Assembly: GCA_030024085.1 (NCBI GenBank)
Contig: JASEJE010000014.1
Span: 1 to 64,000, forward strand
Length of the DNA: 64,000 nucleotides
Source of the DNA: Bacillota bacterium
GTDB taxonomy: Bacteria; Bacillota; SHA-98; UBA4971
Direction: 5' to 3'
Below the pieces are notes generated by a model. It ran no database searches, was not told where the DNA came from, and saw nothing but the letters and a program-made list of their open reading frames with translations. Both the position numbers and the translations under genes were made by a program. Below, one piece after another: positions 55,821-63,618 of this stretch (within the stretch, counting starts at the first letter, position 1; every line of letters begins with the position of its first letter).

Positions 55821-55934
55821 CCAAAGCGCGCGGGGGCATCGCAGGTGTCATTCTCTTGAAATCGGACAGGTGCAAGTGTAGAATAGTGAAGGCAACACAA
55901 GATTGGACGAGCGTTTCTTAAGGAGGAGATGTTT

Positions 55935-58025
55935 TTGAAGAGATACCGGACCGAGGATCTCCGAAACGTGGCCCTCATCGCTCATGGCGGGGCGGGAAAG
56001 ACCAGCCTCGCCGAGGCGATTTTGTATGACGCCCGCGCCATCGACAGGCTGGGCAGGGTGGACGAGGGAACCAGCACAATGGATTACGACCCCGATGAGA
56101 TCAGACGCAAGATCTCCATCTCCACTGCGGTTGCCCCCTTCGAGTGGGGAGGCGCGAAGGTCAACCTCATCGACACCCCCGGGTACGCGGATTTCGTTGG
56201 CGAAGTGAAGAGCGGCCTGCGAGTCGCGGACTCGGCCCTCGTCGTCGTCTGCGCGGTCTCCGGGGTCGAGGTGGGAACGGAAAACGTATGGCGGTTCGCC
56301 GACGAGCACGAGCTTCCCAGGGCGATCGTCGTGACCAAGCTCGACCGCGAGAACGCCGACTTCTTCAAGACGGTCGAGGCCGTGCGGGCCGCCTTTGGAA
56401 ACCGTTGCGTCCCTGTGCAGATCCCCGTTGGCTCGCAGGACACCTTCCGGGGCGTGGTCGACCTCATCAAGATGAAGGCCATCGTGTTCGAGAACGGAGG
56501 GGCCGGAAAGTTCAAGGAGGAAGACATCCCCGCAGACCTTCTCGGCCGGGCTCAGGAGTACCGGGACGCGCTCGTGGAGATCGCCGCCGAGAGCGACGAC
56601 GAGCTCATCGAGAAATACCTCGAGGGCAACGAGCTGACACACGACGAGGTCGCGAAAGGCCTTCGGGCCGGGGTCGTCCAGGGGAAGGCTTACCCCATCC
56701 TGTGCGCGTCGGCGCTCCGAAACGTTGCCGTGCAGCCGCTGATGGACGCCATCGTGTCGCTTCTGCCTTCGCCGGTGGACGCAGGCACAGTGCAAGGCAC
56801 GGTTCCCGGATCCGGAGAGAAGGCCGAGAGGGCTCCCGAAGATGGGGCACCGCTCGCAGCTCTCGTGTTCAAGACCACGGCGGACCCCTTCGTCGGCAAG
56901 ATAAGCATGTTTCGGGTATACTCGGGCACGCTCAGGTCCGACTCGCAGGTCTACAATGTTACCCGCGAGGCTCAGGAGCGCATCGGCCAGGTCTTTTTCA
57001 TGAAAGGTAAACAGCAGGAGCCGGCAGGTGAGGTTGGCGCCGGCGACATCGCCGCCGTGGCGAAGCTCTCGGTGACAGGGACTGGCGACACGTTCGCTGA
57101 CAAGGCCAACGCCGTGGTGCTGCCTGGCATAGACTTCCCCCACCCCACCCTGGCGATGGCCATGAAGCCAAAGAGCAAGGGTGACGAGGAGAAGATCGGC
57201 AGCGGTCTCGCGAGGCTCGCGGAGGAAGACCCCACGGTCATCGTGAGGCGCGACGCAGAAACGTCGGAGACCATAGTCGAAGGCATGGGCGAGGTCCACA
57301 TCGAGGTCATCGCGGACAAGCTGAAACGCAAGTTCGGCACGGACGTCGTCCTCGAGACCCCCAAGGTGCCGTATCGCGAGACTATCCGTGGCACTACGAA
57401 GGTTGAGGGGAAACACAAGAAGCAGACCGGTGGCCGCGGCCAGTATGGCCACGTGTTCCTTGAGATCGAGCCGCTGCCGCCCGGAGGAGAGTTCGAGTTC
57501 GTCGACAAGATATTCGGCGGTGCCGTTCCGCGACAGTACATCCCGGCAGTGGAAAAGGGCGTAAGAGAGGCGCTCACCGAAGGTGTGCTTGCAGGCTATC
57601 CGGTGGTCGACGTGCGTGTCACGCTTTACGATGGCTCGTATCATCCCGTGGACTCGTCGGAAATGGCCTTCAAGATCGCCGCGTCGATGGCGTTCAAGAA
57701 GGGAGTCATGGACGCCCATCCAGTGCTGCTGGAGCCCATAATGAACGTGCAGGTAGTGGTGCCCGAGAACCAGATGGGCGATGTCATGGGGGATCTGAAC
57801 AAGCGGCGCGGCCGGATCATGGGCATGGAACCTCACGGCAAGTATCAGATCATCAAGGCCCAGGTGCCTATGGCGGAGATGTTCAAGTACGCCATAGACC
57901 TCCGGTCCATTACGGGCGGGCGCGGCTCGTACTCGATGGAATTCTCCCACTACGAGGAGGTCCCGACCCAGACCAGTCAGCAGATAATCGAAAAGGCGAA
58001 AAAAGAGAGGGAACAGCAGGGTTAA
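55935..58025 (+). CDS. EF-G-like translational GTPase (EF-G2 type)
   Basis: This 696-aa protein has all five EF-G domains: G domain (NVALIAHGGAGKTSLAEAIL, DTPGYADF, TKLDRENADF), domain II, and domains III-V (GMGEVHIEVIADKLKRKFG, GRGQYGHVFLEIEPL, GRGSYSMEFSHYEEVP). The P-loop HGGAGKTS and the KxDRE G4 variant mark the paralogue group called EF-G2 or EF-G-like, not the canonical str-operon fusA. TTG at 55935 is 8 nt after AAGGAGG; the ATG at 55929 touches it. It stands alone, without rpsL/rpsG. Confidence 0.92.
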   Translation: MKRYRTEDLRNVALIAHGGAGKTSLAEAILYDARAIDRLGRVDEGTSTMDYDPDEIRRKISISTAVAPFEWGGAKVNLIDTPGYADFVGEVKSGLRVADSALVVVCAVSGVEVGTENVWRFADEHELPRAIVVTKLDRENADFFKTVEAVRAAFGNRCVPVQIPVGSQDTFRGVVDLIKMKAIVFENGGAGKFKEEDIPADLLGRAQEYRDALVEIAAESDDELIEKYLEGNELTHDEVAKGLRAGVVQGKAYPILCASALRNVAVQPLMDAIVSLLPSPVDAGTVQGTVPGSGEKAERAPEDGAPLAALVFKTTADPFVGKISMFRVYSGTLRSDSQVYNVTREAQERIGQVFFMKGKQQEPAGEVGAGDIAAVAKLSVTGTGDTFADKANAVVLPGIDFPHPTLAMAMKPKSKGDEEKIGSGLARLAEEDPTVIVRRDAETSETIVEGMGEVHIEVIADKLKRKFGTDVVLETPKVPYRETIRGTTKVEGKHKKQTGGRGQYGHVFLEIEPLPPGGEFEFVDKIFGGAVPRQYIPAVEKGVREALTEGVLAGYPVVDVRVTLYDGSYHPVDSSEMAFKIAASMAFKKGVMDAHPVLLEPIMNVQVVVPENQMGDVMGDLNKRRGRIMGMEPHGKYQIIKAQVPMAEMFKYAIDLRSITGGRGSYSMEFSHYEEVPTQTSQQIIEKAKKEREQQG

Positions 58026-58092
58026 CGAGGCTGCCAGCGATCCCGTCCGGACCCGGCTTTCGCACGACCGGGCGTCCCCGTTGCCGTGAGTC

Positions 58093-58222
58093 CTTCTGAG
58101 GGTTGCCGGTGCTTGCTAGGGCGGGGCGCCTGGAATTTGGCTAGCCTTAAGCGCCAAATTCGAACCAGGCTCACCGCACGCGCCGTCCCCGGAGGGCAGT
58201 ACCGGCAACCCCAACGCCGTCA
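58093..58222 (-). repeat. Palindromic element, core copy without termini
   Basis: Read on the minus strand this holds the two arms and the centre (GGTTGCCGG and GCCAAATTC/GAATTTGGC pairs) but lacks the CTAAG and CTTAG ends. It lies 67 bp after the EF-G-like gene, followed directly by a terminator. Confidence 0.75.
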
Positions 58223-58229
58223 TGCGTGA

Positions 58230-58259
58230 GGGAGCTTGCACGGTGCAAGCTCCCTTCTT
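58230..58259 (+). terminator. Rho-independent terminator after the EF-G-like gene
   Basis: GGGAGCTTGCAC pairs perfectly with GTGCAAGCTCCC around a single G (practically a 9-bp stem with a CACGGTG loop) and is followed by TTCTT. It ends the EF-G-like transcript before the CWB2-LysM gene. Confidence 0.65.
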
Positions 58260-58344
58260 GCATAATAGCAAACAGCGCAGGGAATACGAAGACCGGGCGT
58301 GAATTCAGGGTCAACCGATATCCGTGCCCGGGAGGTCAGGACAC

Positions 58345-59556
58345 ATGCCGCTTCTCACCGTCGACTCGCCCAACACCACGAGGGTCTTCGGCAGGGGGCC
58401 GTACCAAACCGACGTCGCAGTATCGCAACTCGTCTTCGGGCGCCGTTCGAACGCGGTCATTCTTGCAAGCTCCGAGCAACCGCTGGACGCCCTGGCCGCA
58501 CTCTCCCTCGTGCACCAGCCCATCGACGGACCCGTGCTCCTTTCCTCGCCCGACGGCCTCGACCTTGTCATCCAGGACGAAGTGCGCAGGCTGGCGCCCA
58601 TGGGAGCAGAGGGTCTCGCCCAGGTGATCATCGTGGGCGCCCTCGGCGACATCGTGGAGCAGCAGGTAGCCTCGCTGGGCCTATCGGTGATGAGGCTCGC
58701 CGGGATGAACGCTTACCACACCGCAGCAGAGATCGCGCGATTCCTGGGCTATCCGCGCGACTTCATGTTGCTGTCGGGCGAACACCCGCTGTCGGGACTC
58801 TGCGCGGGAGCCATGGCCGTACACGCGGGGGTTCCGGTCCTCTTTACCATGAAGGACAGTCTTCCGCAGGAAACGGCCGCGGCCATCCGCGCGTCGGGAA
58901 CCGCTGCGAACGTGTTCATCGTGGGAAACCGCAACCTCGTTTCGGACGCCGTGGAGACAGCCGTGCGCAGCCTCACATCCGGCACAGTGGGAAGGATCTC
59001 CGCCGAGGACCCGTTCGAACTGGCCGTGAAGTTCGCGAAATACCGCTCCGCCGATGGCACGTTCGGATTCAGCAAGACCGAGAAGCAGGGCCATGCGTTT
59101 ACGTTCGTAAACCCGGGCAGATGGCAGGACGCGATATCCGCCGCTCTTCTCGCGCACACCGGCAAACATGCGCCGATCCTCTTTTGCCGGCGAGATGATC
59201 TTCCGACGGTCGTACGCGACTTCCTGCTTCGCCTCAACCCGGCGCAAGGAACGCCCCAGCCTCCTTTCATGCATGCGTTCATCGTCGGTGACTTCGATGC
59301 CATATCCACCTCTGTGCAGCTGGACATCGACGACACGATATCGGTGGACAGGAAGGCCGACCATGAGGTCGTCCACACCGTGGCGCCCGGCGACAGCCTT
59401 CTTCACATCGCAAGGCGTTACGGCGTGCCCATACGCGACATCGCAGGCGCAAACCAGTTGCCGACCGGGACGGGCCTTACCCCGGGGTCGAGGCTCATCA
59501 TTCCTTACACCGTCACAGGGGCGCCCCCGGCCCCACCGGCGCAGGAACTCCACTGA
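58345..59556 (+). CDS. CWB2-repeat and LysM cell-wall-binding protein
   Basis: This 403-aa protein has cell-wall-binding type 2 (PF04122-like) repeats over residues 1-330 (AVILASSEQPLDALAALSLV, GPVLLSSPDGL and VIIVGALGDIV, later NVFIVGNRNLVSDAV) and one LysM domain at about 340-392 (HTVAPGDSLLHIARRYGVPI, then GANQLPTG). LysM binds peptidoglycan; CWB2 repeats bind anionic wall polymers. No signal peptide is visible from ATG 58345 (GGGAGG 9 nt upstream), which fits a spore-coat or forespore/mother-cell location better than export. Low-complexity PAPPAP tail. Confidence 0.8.
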   Translation: MPLLTVDSPNTTRVFGRGPYQTDVAVSQLVFGRRSNAVILASSEQPLDALAALSLVHQPIDGPVLLSSPDGLDLVIQDEVRRLAPMGAEGLAQVIIVGALGDIVEQQVASLGLSVMRLAGMNAYHTAAEIARFLGYPRDFMLLSGEHPLSGLCAGAMAVHAGVPVLFTMKDSLPQETAAAIRASGTAANVFIVGNRNLVSDAVETAVRSLTSGTVGRISAEDPFELAVKFAKYRSADGTFGFSKTEKQGHAFTFVNPGRWQDAISAALLAHTGKHAPILFCRRDDLPTVVRDFLLRLNPAQGTPQPPFMHAFIVGDFDAISTSVQLDIDDTISVDRKADHEVVHTVAPGDSLLHIARRYGVPIRDIAGANQLPTGTGLTPGSRLIIPYTVTGAPPAPPAQELH

Positions 59557-59589
59557 CCCCCCGACATCCGCGGTCCTGGGCCGCGAGCA

Positions 59590-59800
59590 CTAAGTAGATC
59601 GCCATAAATCCGCGCTACTTTTCAACGCGTGAATCCTGCCCAGGGTTGCCGGTGTTGCACTCCGGGGACGGCGCGTGCGGTGAGATGCGTTCGAATTTGG
59701 CGCTTAAGGCTAGCCAAATTCCAGGCGCCCCGCCCTGGCAAGCACCGGCAACCCCAACACCCTCAGGAGAAGTGGCGCAAACTTATGGCGCCATACTTAG
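59590..59800 (+). repeat. Palindromic element, copy 7 (211 bp)
   Basis: This full copy, CTAAG at 59590 to CTTAG at 59800, is nearly identical to the copy at 15805-16015. It lies between the convergent CWB2-LysM and beta-barrel genes, 12 bp from the stop codon of the latter. Confidence 0.92.
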
Positions 59801-59812
59801 GCGCCCGACATC

Positions 59813-61090
59813 TCAAAACCTGTACACCAGACTGACCCCGGACCTGAACCTGTGGGTGTTCTCCGTCTCCTTGAACGGGTACTCCCGGCGCCTGACTGCG
59901 GCCTCATATGTGACGTCAAGGTCCTGCAAGAGATCGTAAGCCAACTTCCACGTAACCTCCGCCTGGCGGTAATCCCCCGCCCTCGCCGTGGGGTTCACGT
60001 AAAGCCTGCGGGACAGCACGCAACCTGCAGAGAGGGAGAGCCTCTCACTTAGCGAGAACTCCACCTCCGCCCCCACGCTGCAGGCTCTGTACTCCTTTTC
60101 CGGCGACGCAGGCACCCTTCGCTCGAACACCGTCGCCTCCAGCGTCAGAGTTCCCGCAGCGGTCCCTTCAATGGACGCCGACGCAGCCAGCTGCCTGTCG
60201 CGAAGGTCCTTGTGGGGGGCGAACGGAAACCCCTTGTCCACCTGGGAAACAACTAGGGCCAGCGCAGGACCTGACCCGGGGTCCCACGACAGCGCGACTT
60301 CCCGCGTATCCTGGCTGTATGTCTTCGTACGAGACCATGGGTAGGTAGCGTGTTTCCGCTCGAGCCTGAACTCCCCCTCCAGGGCCTTCCCCCGCTTGAG
60401 GCCCACCTCAATAGAGGAAACCCTCACGACGGACGTGTTGTGAGGGGCAAGGCGGTACTGCTTGTCGATGAGGCCAAGACCGATCAGGGCGGATATCCAT
60501 GGTACAGGGGTCACCCTCAGCTCGCCCGAGCTTTCCCGTCGCTCGTGATCGCTCCTGGGCCGATACGGATGGGCCGCATCCTCCTTCTCCCAGGCCGCTT
60601 TCGCGGCAAGCCGACCCGAAGGCGTTTTCCAGGCCAGCGCAGCCCTGAGGGTGGACGAGACGCGGTCCGTTCGCGGTCCGCCCGGATCGTCCGCCTCGGA
60701 CGTCCTGCTCCTGCGCGCGTCGAAGTCGAGTCTGAAACCTCCCCCCGGCTTTGCCGCAATCCCGATCGCAGCATACCCCAGCATGCCGCACCCGGCAGGA
60801 TGGGGCCTCGCTCCGGCCGTAGCATCACACGATATTCCCCCGCCGGTCGGCAGGTGCAGCTTGCCGTCGAACGCCATGCCGATCGTCATCCCATCGCCTC
60901 CGGCGTCTTCCCAGGATGACGAGATCTCCAGCGTGAGCTTACCGCTCAGGCGCGCTGTCGCGAGTCCCGAGCCGTCCTCGGCATCTTCAGTGGCTGCCGC
61001 AAGCCCCTCAGGAAGGAACACCCATGATGCCGCGAGCACACACGCGCACACTCCGACCAGCCTGGCGAACGCCGTCTTGCCACCACTCAT
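59813..61090 (-). CDS. Putative outer-membrane beta-barrel protein
   Basis: This 425-aa protein has a signal peptide (about residues 1-27, KTAFARLVGVCACVLAASWVF, cleaved near LAAA). The rest is a series of short amphipathic strands with alternating polar and apolar residues (RLSGKLTLEISSSW, GFRLDFDARR, RVSSTLRAALAW, QAEVTWKLAYDLL, DVTYEAAVRRREY) and ends in GVSLVYRF. A C-terminal Phe after an alternating strand is the signal read by the BAM machinery of outer-membrane proteins. ATG at 61090 lies 8 nt after GGGGGGAG. No named family was recognised. Confidence 0.65.
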   Translation of the reverse strand: MSGGKTAFARLVGVCACVLAASWVFLPEGLAAATEDAEDGSGLATARLSGKLTLEISSSWEDAGGDGMTIGMAFDGKLHLPTGGGISCDATAGARPHPAGCGMLGYAAIGIAAKPGGGFRLDFDARRSRTSEADDPGGPRTDRVSSTLRAALAWKTPSGRLAAKAAWEKEDAAHPYRPRSDHERRESSGELRVTPVPWISALIGLGLIDKQYRLAPHNTSVVRVSSIEVGLKRGKALEGEFRLERKHATYPWSRTKTYSQDTREVALSWDPGSGPALALVVSQVDKGFPFAPHKDLRDRQLAASASIEGTAAGTLTLEATVFERRVPASPEKEYRACSVGAEVEFSLSERLSLSAGCVLSRRLYVNPTARAGDYRQAEVTWKLAYDLLQDLDVTYEAAVRRREYPFKETENTHRFRSGVSLVYRF

Positions 61091-61174
61091 GAGCACGTCT
61101 CCCCCCAAGAGCCGGAAGCTTCGCCCAGTTGCGCGCCGCCATCGCAGGCTCAGGCATGAGTCTGACCGCGAGTT

Positions 61175-61385
61175 CCAAGTAGATCGCCACAAATTCGCGC
61201 TACTTTTCAGCGCGCAAGTCCTCGCCAGGGTTGCCGGTGTTGCACTCCGGGGACGGCGCGCTCGCGGCGCGCCTCGTTCGAATTTGGCGCGCGGGCCAGC
61301 CAAATTCTCGACGCCCCGTCGTGCAAGCACCGGCAACCCTGACACCCTCAAGAAAAGTGGCGCAAACTTATGGCGCCGTACCTAG
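61175..61385 (+). repeat. Palindromic element, copy 8 (211 bp)
   Basis: A somewhat diverged full-length copy from CCAAGTAGATCGCC to GGCGCCGTACCTAG. It lies 84 bp upstream of the beta-barrel gene start, so it is not at a gene 3' end. Confidence 0.88.
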
Positions 61386-61528
61386 ACACCCTTCGCGTTG
61401 CACGGAACCCACAGGCAAAGACCGTCGTCACCTGTGCAGCGCAGGGCACATACATGATACCATACCCTGCCATGGAGGACAATCCCACTTTCGGGTGATC
61501 CTCCCTGCGCCTGGCCGAAACGGAAAAG

Positions 61529-61563
61529 CCCTCTGACACGGCACACTCGCCGTGTCAGAGGGC
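61529..61563 (-). terminator. Strong hairpin terminator of the Cys-rich gene
   Basis: CCCTCTGACACGG pairs perfectly with CCGTGTCAGAGGG over 13 bp, with a 9-nt loop. On the minus strand CTTTTCC follows. It lies about 70 bp past the stop of the Cys-rich protein gene. Confidence 0.7.
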
Positions 61564-61633
61564 CGGAGCGCCCCTGTGTCATCGGGTACGGCGCCAGGCA
61601 GGTCTCGCAGTGCGTCCTCCCGGGGGGCCGCGC

Positions 61634-61858
61634 CTACCTCCGCTTTTTCACAAGCCCCAGGGAGACTGCCTTCGCGTAGTCCTTACAGTTCTCACAATCC
61701 TTCCAGCAATCCAGACAGCCTTCTTCTGAATCCCAGCAATTGCCGTGCCTCGCGTATACCGGGCAGATGAGATACAAGCTCGCGGGACATCCTCTGAGCT
61801 GGCGGCAGCTCCTCAGGTTCGCAACAGACGCACCCTCTGGTAGCTCGACCTCGGCCAT
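61634..61858 (-). CDS. Cys-rich small protein, 74 aa
   Basis: This 74-residue protein has eight cysteines in pairs: SCRQLRGC, ICPVYARHGNC and EGCLDCWKDCENC. The last cluster (CxxCxxxCxxC) resembles an iron-sulfur or zinc site. No family was recognised. ATG at 61858 has AAGGGAG 9 nt upstream. It ends with a basic VKKRR. It is flanked by two copies of the palindromic element and has its own terminator, so it is a separate transcription unit. Confidence 0.6.
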   Translation of the reverse strand: MAEVELPEGASVANLRSCRQLRGCPASLYLICPVYARHGNCWDSEEGCLDCWKDCENCKDYAKAVSLGLVKKRR

Positions 61859-62006
61859 GCGGCACCACTCCCTTATGCCAGTCAGTCCAGCTATTCCCCT
61901 GATATCCAGAGTGTACCACACAGCCCCGGACGAGTCAACCTCGCACGCATCCGCTCGCGCGTCCCCTGGCCGGCTCGAGCACACCCGGGCAGTAACGCCG
62001 ACCTCC

Positions 62007-62221
62007 CCAAGTAGATCGCCACAAATTCGCGCTACCTTTCAGCGCGCAAGTCCTCGCCAGGGTTGCCGGTACTGCCTGCCCTCCGGGGACGGCGCGTGCG
62101 GTGAGATGCGTTCGAATTTGGCGCTTAAGGCTAGCCAGATTCCAGGCGCCCCGCCCTAGCAAGCACCGGCAACCCCAACACCGTCAGAAGAAGTGGCGCA
62201 AACTTATGGCGCCATACTTAG
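62007..62221 (+). repeat. Palindromic element, copy 9 (215 bp)
   Basis: A full copy from CCAAGTAGATCGCC to GGCGCCATACTTAG with a 4-bp insertion in the left arm. The complement of its terminal CTTAG provides the TAA stop (62220-62218) of the diphosphoglycerate synthetase-like gene. Confidence 0.92.
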
Positions 62222-63558
62222 AAGAGCGCCCCCCTGAACCTCTCCACGATGATCTCCTCCAGGTCCGGGTGGCCGATCTCCTCGAGCTCGTAACGTACGC
62301 GGAGCGCAGGTCTCGTGATGTTCAACACCCGCCGGAGGTCGATGGGCGTCCCGATGACGACCACATCTGCGGGGGTCCTGTTTATCGTCTCCTCCAGCTC
62401 CCGAATTTGCTCCCTCCCGTACCCCATCGCGGGCAGGAGCGGCTCGAGGCCGGGGTATTTCTTCAGAGTGGCCTTGATTGACCCCACGGCGTACGGCTCC
62501 GGGTCCACAAGTTCCGCCCCATGGCGCCGGGCGGCGATCACCCCTGCGCCATAGGTCATGCCGCCGTGGGTGAGGGTCGGGCCGTCCTCCACCACGAGCG
62601 CCTTCTTGCCCTTTATCATGTCGCCCTGCTCGAGCACGACCGGGGATGCTGCGCGGATGACGGTTGCACCAGGATTGACTCTCTTTACCGTGCTCTCCAC
62701 CCTGTCGACATCGTCGGGCTTTGCGGTATCCACCTTGTTCAGCACGACCACATCGGCCATCCGGAGGTTTGTTTCACCCGGGTGGAACGAGGTCTCGTGG
62801 CCCGGCCTGTGCGGGTCCGCAAGGGTGATGAGCAGGTCAGGTTGATAGAACGGCATATCGTTATTGCCGCCGTCCCAGAGAACCACCTCGGCCTCCTTCT
62901 CGGCCTCCCGCAGGATCGCGCCGTAGTCGACCCCCGCGTAAACCACGAACCCCCTCGCGATGTGAGGCTCGTACTCCTCGCGCTCCTCGATCGTGGTATC
63001 ATACCTGTCGAGGTCCTCGAACGTGGCGAACCGCTGCACCTTCTGCTTCATGAGGTCACCGTACGGCATGGGATGCCGGACCACCACAGCCCTTTTGCCA
63101 TGATTCTTCATGATGTCCGTCACCCTGCGCGTCGTCTGGCTCTTGCCGACGCCCGTCCTGACCGCAGTCACGGCGATCACCGGCACCTTCGATTTCAACA
63201 TCGTGGTTGCCGGGCCCATAAGCCTGAAATCCGGCCCCTTCGCAAGCGCGATGGAGGCCTTGTGCATCACGTCGAGATGAGCGACATCGCTATAGGCGAA
63301 CACCACCTGGTCCACGCCGTGCTTTTCCACGATGGCGGGAAGCTCTTCCTCGGCAAGGATGGGAATGCCATCGGGGTAGCCCTTGCCGGCAAGCTCAGGT
63401 GGGTAGCGCCTCCCCTCGATGTTGGGGATCTGCGTCGCGGTGAACGCCACCACCTGGTACTCATCGTTGTCGCGGAAGAATGTGTTGAAGTTGTGGAAAT
63501 CACGCCCCGCAGCGCCCATGATGACTACCTTCGTCTTCCTCGCCACTTGAGACCTCAC
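62218..63558 (-). CDS. Cyclic 2,3-diphosphoglycerate synthetase-family protein
   Basis: This 446-aa protein has an N-terminal Rossmann-like domain (KVVIMGAAGRDFHNFNTFFR) and a P-loop NTPase domain (AVTAVRTGVGKSQTTR) with DGGNNDMPFY, LNKVDTAKPDDV and GPTLTHGGMTYGAG. The family includes the methanogen enzyme that makes cyclic 2,3-diphosphoglycerate; bacterial members often lie beside amino-acid mutase genes and may act as GTPases or chaperones instead. GTG at 63558 is 6 nt after GGAGG. A 7-bp tandem repeat lies just upstream. Confidence 0.85.
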   Translation of the reverse strand: MRSQVARKTKVVIMGAAGRDFHNFNTFFRDNDEYQVVAFTATQIPNIEGRRYPPELAGKGYPDGIPILAEEELPAIVEKHGVDQVVFAYSDVAHLDVMHKASIALAKGPDFRLMGPATTMLKSKVPVIAVTAVRTGVGKSQTTRRVTDIMKNHGKRAVVVRHPMPYGDLMKQKVQRFATFEDLDRYDTTIEEREEYEPHIARGFVVYAGVDYGAILREAEKEAEVVLWDGGNNDMPFYQPDLLITLADPHRPGHETSFHPGETNLRMADVVVLNKVDTAKPDDVDRVESTVKRVNPGATVIRAASPVVLEQGDMIKGKKALVVEDGPTLTHGGMTYGAGVIAARRHGAELVDPEPYAVGSIKATLKKYPGLEPLLPAMGYGREQIRELEETINRTPADVVVIGTPIDLRRVLNITRPALRVRYELEEIGHPDLEEIIVERFRGALF

Positions 63559-63571
63559 TCCCGTCCTCCAA

Positions 63572-63606
63572 TGATTGATGGTTGATGATTGTTGGTTGAT
63601 GATTGA
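63572..63606. repeat. Five tandem 7-bp repeats TGRTTGA
   Basis: TGATTGA, TGGTTGA, TGATTGT, TGGTTGA and TGATTGA run head to tail immediately before the ribosome site of the diphosphoglycerate synthetase-like gene and after the stop of the upstream GlmL-like gene. The tract is AT-rich compared with its surroundings. Confidence 0.85.
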
Positions 63607-63618
63607 TAGTGCCCCACG

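Noticed and set aside
55848-57950. 700-codon frame antisense to the EF-G-like gene
   Set aside because: It is a shadow of a GC-rich conserved gene on the plus strand; the sense frame has full EF-G domains and a proper ribosome site.
59813-61351. Longer start for the beta-barrel gene (61351)
   Set aside because: The extra N-terminal residues are a translation of the palindromic element; ATG 61090 has a strong ribosome site and opens a signal peptide.
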